DNA of 64,000 nt, from the NCBI RefSeq assembly GCF_001899075.1, contig NZ_MKVA01000011.1, positions 248,001-312,000 of the forward strand, given 5' to 3'. Under the pieces are notes generated by a model. The model did not search any database and had not been told where the DNA came from. It worked only from the letters and a program-made list of their open reading frames with translations. Source of the DNA: Devosia sp. 67-54 (GTDB lineage Bacteria > Pseudomonadota > Alphaproteobacteria > Rhizobiales > Devosiaceae). Shown in pieces: positions 59,411 through 64,000 of this stretch (position 1 is the first letter of the stretch; every line of letters starts with the position of its first letter). The translations under genes were made by a program, and so were the position numbers.

Positions 59411-59433
59411 GCGCTTCCCTAATACCGTCCGCG

Positions 59434-59459
59434 AAAAAACCCGGCTCAGCCGGGTTTTT
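59434..59459. terminator. Bidirectional terminator
   Basis: AAAAACCCGGC-TCA-GCCGGGTTTTT is a perfect stem with A and T tracts on each side, able to end both the hydrolase and the convergent pckA transcripts. Confidence 0.85.
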
Positions 59460-59483
59460 GCTGTTCGCTGCTGATGGCGGCGG

Positions 59484-61028
59484 CTATTCCGCCGCCGTCG
59501 CCACCGGCCTCCGCTCGAGCTTGCGCGCCGCCTCGGCGAACATGCGGGCGAGCCGCTGCGCCGCTGCGTCGTAGGCCGCCGCATCCGCCCAGCTCGCCCG
59601 CGGGTCGAGCAGCCGCTTGGGCAGCCCCTCCACTGCCAGCGGCACGGCAAAGCCGAACACGGGGTCGGTCCGCATCGCCGCGCCGTCGAGCTCGCCGCTC
59701 AGCGCCGCCGCCACCAGCCGCCGGGTGGCGGCGATGTCGATGCGCCGGCCCGCGCCATAGGCGCCGCCGATCCAGCCGGTGTTGATCAGCCACACCTTGG
59801 CGCCGCTGGCGTCGAGCCGCTCGGCCAGCAGGTCGCCATAGACGTGCGGATGGTGCGACATGAACGGTGCGCCGAAGCATGCCGAAAACGTTGCGGTCGG
59901 CTCGGTGACGCCGCGCTCGGTGCCCGCCACCTTGGCGGTATAGCCCAGCAGGAACAGCCGGATCGCCTGCTCGCGGTCGAGCCGGGCGACCGGCGGCAGC
60001 ACCCCGAAGGCGTCGGCGGTGAGGAACACCACGGCCCGGGGCGTGGGCCCGGTGCCGGCGGGCACCACCGCGCCCAGCGTCTGCAGCGGATAGGCGGCGC
60101 GGGTGTTCTCGGTGGGCGTCAGGTCGTCGAAATCGGGCTCCCCGTCGCGGATCACCACGTTTTCGAGCACGGTGCCGAAGCTCTGGCTCGCCGCGTGGAT
60201 TTCCGGCTCCGCCTCGACGCTGAGCCGCGCCGTCTTGGCGTAGCAGCCGCCCTCGATATTGGCGACGCCGGCGGCGCTCCACAGATGCTCGTCGTCGCCG
60301 ATCAGCGGCCGGTCGGGGTCGGAGCTGAGCGTCGTCTTGCCGGTGCCGCTGAGCCCGAAGAACAGCGCCGTGCCGCCGTCGGCCCCGACATTGGCCGAGC
60401 AATGCATCGGCAACACGCCCCGGAGCGGGGCATGGAAATTGATCAGCGAGAACACCGACTTCTTGATCTCGCCGGCATAGGCGCTGCCGCCGATCAGAAC
60501 GATGTTCCGGCTCATGTCGAGGGCGATCACCGTGCCGCTGCGCGTGCCGTGCCGCGCCGGATCGGCGACGAAGCCCGGCAGCTGCAGGATGGTCGCCTGC
60601 ATTGCCGGCTGCGGCAGGCGGGGGCGCAGCAGATTGCGGATGAACAGCGCGTGCCACGCCGTCTCGGTGATCACGTCGACCGCCACATGCAGCGCCGGAT
60701 CGGCGCCGGCGCCCAGCGCCTCGTGATAGAGCTCGCGGTCGCGCGCATAGTCCAGCATGTCCTCGAGCAGCCGCTCGAATGCCGCGGGCGCCATCGCGCC
60801 GGTGTTGTCCCACCACACATGCGGCGCCGCCAGCTCGTCGCGCACGATATATTTGTCCTTAGGCGAGCGGCCGGTATGGGCGCCGGTCGTCACCGCCAGC
60901 GCGCCGGCATTGGTGAGCTGCCCATCTCCCGCCACCAGCGCGGCCGTGACCATTTGCGCCCGATTGCCGCCGCGGCGGATCCGCGCAATACCTTCGAGCC
61001 GGCCAACCAGCTCCGCAGTTTGAGCCAT
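59484..61028 (-). CDS. pckA: Phosphoenolpyruvate carboxykinase (ATP)
   Basis: 514 residues; converts oxaloacetate to PEP with ATP, the entry to gluconeogenesis. P-loop GLSGTGKTTLSSDP (about 233-246), metal/ATP residues in GDDEHLW, and KTARLS are all visible. Close upstream of divergent chvI, as in other rhizobia, where ChvI influences pckA expression. Full length. Confidence 0.96.
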   Translation of the reverse strand: MAQTAELVGRLEGIARIRRGGNRAQMVTAALVAGDGQLTNAGALAVTTGAHTGRSPKDKYIVRDELAAPHVWWDNTGAMAPAAFERLLEDMLDYARDRELYHEALGAGADPALHVAVDVITETAWHALFIRNLLRPRLPQPAMQATILQLPGFVADPARHGTRSGTVIALDMSRNIVLIGGSAYAGEIKKSVFSLINFHAPLRGVLPMHCSANVGADGGTALFFGLSGTGKTTLSSDPDRPLIGDDEHLWSAAGVANIEGGCYAKTARLSVEAEPEIHAASQSFGTVLENVVIRDGEPDFDDLTPTENTRAAYPLQTLGAVVPAGTGPTPRAVVFLTADAFGVLPPVARLDREQAIRLFLLGYTAKVAGTERGVTEPTATFSACFGAPFMSHHPHVYGDLLAERLDASGAKVWLINTGWIGGAYGAGRRIDIAATRRLVAAALSGELDGAAMRTDPVFGFAVPLAVEGLPKRLLDPRASWADAAAYDAAAQRLARMFAEAARKLERRPVATAAE

Positions 61029-61283
61029 TTCGTCCTCTATCCCTCGACGTTAATCGGCGCCGGCATAGCTAGGTCGGGGCCGGGGCAGGGGACAGCGGGC
61101 AATCGGTCGTAAGACGGAAGTTTGAGAATCTGCGGGGCGCCACCCCAAGGAATGGCGGCTCAGGGCCGTCTGGTATATAGCGGGCAGGCGCCTTACTTTA
61201 TGCGCAATTGTGGCAATTCCGTTCCGCCACATTTGGCAGGCCCTGGCCGAACCGAGCCAACTGACCCAAAGAAAGGGACTTGG

Positions 61284-61994
61284 ATGCCTAAGATCGCCCT
61301 GGTGGACGATGACCGCAACATTCTCACATCCGTCTCGCTGACGCTCGAGGCCGAGGGGTACAACGTCTCCACCTATACCGACGGCGCGTCGGGCCTCGAG
61401 GGCCTGACGTCGGACAAGCCCGACCTCGCCATCCTCGACATCAAGATGCCGCGCATGGACGGCATGGAGCTTTTGCGCCGGCTGCGGCAGAAATCCGACC
61501 TGCCGGTGATTTTCCTCACCAGCAAGGACGAAGAGATCGACGAGCTGTTCGGCCTCAAGATGGGCGCCGACGATTTCATCAAGAAGCCGTTCAGCCAGCG
61601 CCTTTTGGTCGAGCGGGTCAAATCCATCCTGCGCCGTGCCGCCCCGCGCGACGGCCAGCCGGGAGCCGCGGCCGAGCCACAGCCGGGCAAAGCGCTGATC
61701 GAGCGCGGCAATCTGGTCATGGACGAGGAGCGCCACACCTGCACCTGGAAGGGCCAGCGGGTGACCCTCACCGTCACCGAATTCCTCATCCTGCAGGCGC
61801 TTGCCCTCCGGCCCGGCGTGGTCAAGTCGCGCAACGCCCTGATGGATGCGGCCTATGACGACCAGGTCTATGTGGACGATCGCACCATCGACAGCCACAT
61901 CAAGCGGCTGCGCAAGAAGTTCAAGGCGGTCGACGACGATTTCGAGATGATCGAAACCCTCTACGGCGTCGGCTACCGGTTCAAGGAACAATAA
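61284..61994 (+). CDS. chvI: Response regulator ChvI
   Basis: 236 residues. Receiver domain: acidic pocket VDDDR (7-11), phospho-Asp in AILDIKMP (Asp52) and conserved Lys in KKPF. An OmpR/PhoB winged helix fills about 137-234 ([15 protein letters not shown]). With ChvG it controls acid, envelope and exopolysaccharide responses in rhizobia. GAAAGGGACTTGG ribosome site. Six bases before chvG. Confidence 0.94.
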   Translation: MPKIALVDDDRNILTSVSLTLEAEGYNVSTYTDGASGLEGLTSDKPDLAILDIKMPRMDGMELLRRLRQKSDLPVIFLTSKDEEIDELFGLKMGADDFIKKPFSQRLLVERVKSILRRAAPRDGQPGAAAEPQPGKALIERGNLVMDEERHTCTWKGQRVTLTVTEFLILQALALRPGVVKSRNALMDAAYDDQVYVDDRTIDSHIKRLRKKFKAVDDDFEMIETLYGVGYRFKEQ

Positions 61995-62000
61995 GGCCAC

Positions 62001-63809
62001 ATGGCCGTCACCGGTCAGGATCTGCCCGGGCTCAACAAGCCCTCCACCCAGGCGCGGCGTCGCGAGGCGGCGCCGTCGCGGTGGTGGAGCGGCTTTCTGC
62101 ACGAGGCGCAGAAGGGCATCGGCGGCGTCTCGCGCGTACTGGGTGCGGTGGTCTTCGGCAGCCTCACCCGGCGCATCGTGGTGCTCAACCTCGTGGCGCT
62201 GGCGGTGCTGGTCACCGGCATCCTCTACCTCAACCAGTGGCGTGCCGGGCTCATCGATGCGCGCGTGCAGTCGCTGCGCGTGCAGGGCGAGATCATCGCC
62301 GCCGCCATCGCCGCCTCGGCGACGGTCGACAGCGACGTCATCCAGGTCGATCCCGACCGGCTGCTGCAGCTCAAATCGGGCAGCGCCGTCTCGCCCTTCT
62401 CCTATTACGATCCCAATCTCGAATTTCCGATCAACCCGGAGCGCGTCGCGCCGCTCCTGCGCAACCTCGTCACCCCAACGCGCACCCGTGCCCGCATCTA
62501 CGACCAGTCGGGCTTCATGATCGTCGACAGCGCCTCGATCTACAGCAAGGGCGAGGTGATCCGCTCCGGCCGGCCGCTGGCCGGCTCGACCGCCGATGCC
62601 AACAACGATTGGTGGACCTCGCTGATGAGCTGGGTCCCCGGCGACGATTTCCCGCCCTACAAGGAATACGGCGCCGACGAAGGCACCAAATACCCCGAGG
62701 TCGCGGCGGCGCTGGGCGGTGCTCCCGCCGACGTGGTGCGCGTCGATTCCGACCATCAATTGGTGATTTCGGTGGCGGTGCCGGTGCAGCGCGTGCGCGC
62801 CACCGTCGGCGTGCTGCTGCTTTCGACCGCTCCGGGCGAGATCGATTCCATCGTCGCCACCGAGCGCTGGGGCGTGCTGCGCATCGCGCTGGTCGCCGCC
62901 ACCGTGACTATCGTGCTGTCGCTGCTGCTCGCCTCGACCATCGCCGGGCCGCTCCGCCGCCTGTCCGAGGCGGCCGAAAAGGTGCAGACCTCGCCCAGCT
63001 CGCGCGAGGAGATCCCCGATTTCACCTACCGCACCGACGAGGTCGGGCATCTGAGCCGCGCTCTGCGCTCGATGACCAGCTCGCTCTACAACCGCATCGA
63101 GGCGATCGAGCGCTTCGCCGCCGACGTGGCGCACGAGCTCAAGAACCCGCTGACCTCGCTGCGCTCGGCCGTCGAGACCCTGCCGAGGGCGAAGCGCCCC
63201 GAGGATGTCGAGCGGCTCAACGCCATCATCCAGCACGACGTGCGCCGCCTCGATCGGCTGATCTCGGACATCTCCAACGCCAGCCGCCTCGATGCCGAGC
63301 TGGCGCGCGGCACCTCCGAGCCGATCGAGCTCGACAAGCTCTGCGACGCCATGGTCGCCATCCAGAAGGACCTCGCCGCTTCCCGCGAGGTGAACGTCGT
63401 TCTGGAAAAGCACCAGGGCCGCTTCCCGGCGACCGTCATGGGCCACGACAGCCGGCTGGCGCAGGTGTTCAACAACCTCATCGACAACGCCGTGAGCTTT
63501 TCTCCTAAGGACAGCACGGTGACGGTGTCGATCGCGACCAGCGACGACAAGGTCGTCACCACCGTCAAGGACGAGGGCCCGGGCATCCGCGGCGACATCT
63601 CGCGCATCTTCCAGCGCTTCTACACCGACCGTCCGGACGGCGAGCATTTCGGCGACCATTCGGGGCTTGGCCTCGCCATCTCCAAGCAGATCATCGAGGC
63701 GCATCGCGGCACCATCTCCGCCGCCAACCGCACCGACCGCTCGGGCGCCGTCTTCACCGTCAGCCTGCCGCGCGTCGCCATCGACAAGCCGCAACGCCCG
63801 CGCAAATGA
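62001..63809 (+). CDS. chvG: Sensor histidine kinase ChvG
   Basis: 602 residues. Two membrane helices (about 54-76 and 293-318) bracket a periplasmic sensor of about 215 residues. Then come HAMP, the H-box HELKNPLTSLRSA (near 376), N-box DNAVSFSPKD, G1 DEGPGI and G2 GLGLAISKQI. In relatives ExoR binds the periplasmic part to inhibit signalling; exoR is not in the window. Stop overlaps hprK start by four bases. Confidence 0.94.
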   Translation: MAVTGQDLPGLNKPSTQARRREAAPSRWWSGFLHEAQKGIGGVSRVLGAVVFGSLTRRIVVLNLVALAVLVTGILYLNQWRAGLIDARVQSLRVQGEIIAAAIAASATVDSDVIQVDPDRLLQLKSGSAVSPFSYYDPNLEFPINPERVAPLLRNLVTPTRTRARIYDQSGFMIVDSASIYSKGEVIRSGRPLAGSTADANNDWWTSLMSWVPGDDFPPYKEYGADEGTKYPEVAAALGGAPADVVRVDSDHQLVISVAVPVQRVRATVGVLLLSTAPGEIDSIVATERWGVLRIALVAATVTIVLSLLLASTIAGPLRRLSEAAEKVQTSPSSREEIPDFTYRTDEVGHLSRALRSMTSSLYNRIEAIERFAADVAHELKNPLTSLRSAVETLPRAKRPEDVERLNAIIQHDVRRLDRLISDISNASRLDAELARGTSEPIELDKLCDAMVAIQKDLAASREVNVVLEKHQGRFPATVMGHDSRLAQVFNNLIDNAVSFSPKDSTVTVSIATSDDKVVTTVKDEGPGIRGDISRIFQRFYTDRPDGEHFGDHSGLGLAISKQIIEAHRGTISAANRTDRSGAVFTVSLPRVAIDKPQRPRK

Positions 63810-64000
63810 GCCTCGTCAACATCCACGCGACCGGGCTGGTGCTGGGCAGGACCGGACTGATCCTGCGTGGTGCGCCGGGCTCCGGCAAATCCATCCTCGC
63901 GCTCGAACTGCTCGACGAATGGGCGCTGCGCGGCGTGCCGGCGAAGCTGGTCAGCGACGACCGCATCGACATCGAGCCGACGCCCGGCGGCCTTGTCATG
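63806..64000 (+). CDS. hprK: HPr kinase/phosphorylase, start only (runs off the window)
   Basis: The first 65 codons: short rhizobial form that begins directly at the kinase domain, with Walker A GAPGSGKS near residues 23-30 and SDDRIDI near 50-56. The N-terminal domain of Gram-positive HprK is absent, as usual in alphaproteobacteria. It would phosphorylate HPr on Ser, linking to the PTS regulatory branch of which ptsN (43257) is part. The rest of the gene lies beyond the window. Confidence 0.9.
   Translation, partial: MSLVNIHATGLVLGRTGLILRGAPGSGKSILALELLDEWALRGVPAKLVSDDRIDIEPTPGGLVM

Noticed and set aside
61050-63794. 914-codon open frame antisense to chvI and chvG
   Set aside because: Same low-complexity His/Asp/Arg composition; the plus-strand genes have clear domains and ribosome sites.

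Overview
The window is GC-rich DNA from an alphaproteobacterium, almost certainly Hyphomicrobiales (Rhizobiales) and probably Devosia-like; the genus is a guess. Support comes from the pckA / chvI / chvG / short hprK locus, the lptC-lptA-lptB-rpoN-hpf-ptsN run, an FzlA-type cell-division protein, an Hsp20-DUF1150 pair, an IalB-family protein, and an infC that best fits an ATT start. Coding density is high, and many operons use ATGA, GTGA or TGATG overlaps.

Layout. 1-4 kb: four-gene ABC importer of the NMT1/THI5 type (pyrimidine-like substrate). 4-6 kb: PIG-V-like membrane glycosyltransferase plus a partner protein. 6.2-7.3 kb: a membrane protein flanked by two tiny membrane proteins. 7.5-14.2 kb: GGDEF-EAL regulator, D-serine dehydratase-like enzyme, lone DUF2793 tail-type protein, M29 aminopeptidase, alpha/beta hydrolase. 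14.2-25.3 kb: translation block (infC, rpmI, rplT, pheS, pheT) interrupted by a MarR gene, an orphan gene, a BrnT toxin and an unusual BrnA-DUF2442 chimeric antitoxin, then running into a GT92-like transferase and two tandem O-antigen-ligase-like proteins. 25.3-30.3 kb (minus): fzlA, a second BrnT-type toxin-antitoxin pair, queG, an epimerase, a GNAT and an aldo-keto reductase. 30.3-36.5 kb: uppP, outer-membrane protein, 12-repeat curlin-like protein, LuxR-type regulator, NDUFA9-like protein. 36.6-37.7 kb: tRNA-Leu(CAG) followed by a ~1 kb integrated-element remnant bounded by a 14-bp copy of the tRNA 3' end. 38.2-44.5 kb: RNase D-like gene, lptCAB, rpoN, hpf, ptsN, then DUF1150 and hsp20 with a candidate ROSE thermometer. 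44.6-52 kb: glycosyltransferase, aquaporin, IalB, autotransporter, two-gene ABC exporter, arfB, antitoxin-first HicA-type module. 52-58.2 kb: polA and small metabolic genes. 58.5-64 kb: SleB-type cell-wall hydrolase, pckA, chvI, chvG and the start of hprK.

Themes. Envelope biogenesis dominates: LptCAB, UppP, O-antigen-type ligases, glycosyltransferases, FzlA, a wall hydrolase and surface adhesins. ChvG/ChvI, LuxR, sigma-54 and EIIANtr/HprK provide regulation. Three toxin-antitoxin modules all sit inside or against housekeeping operons. The most novel item is the BrnA antitoxin carrying an internal DUF2442 domain (18127-18747). Others worth attention are the tandem ligases, the curlin-like protein without local secretion genes, the tRNA-Leu scar and the tiny-protein membrane cassette. 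No CRISPR array, rRNA, transposase or integrase gene was found.
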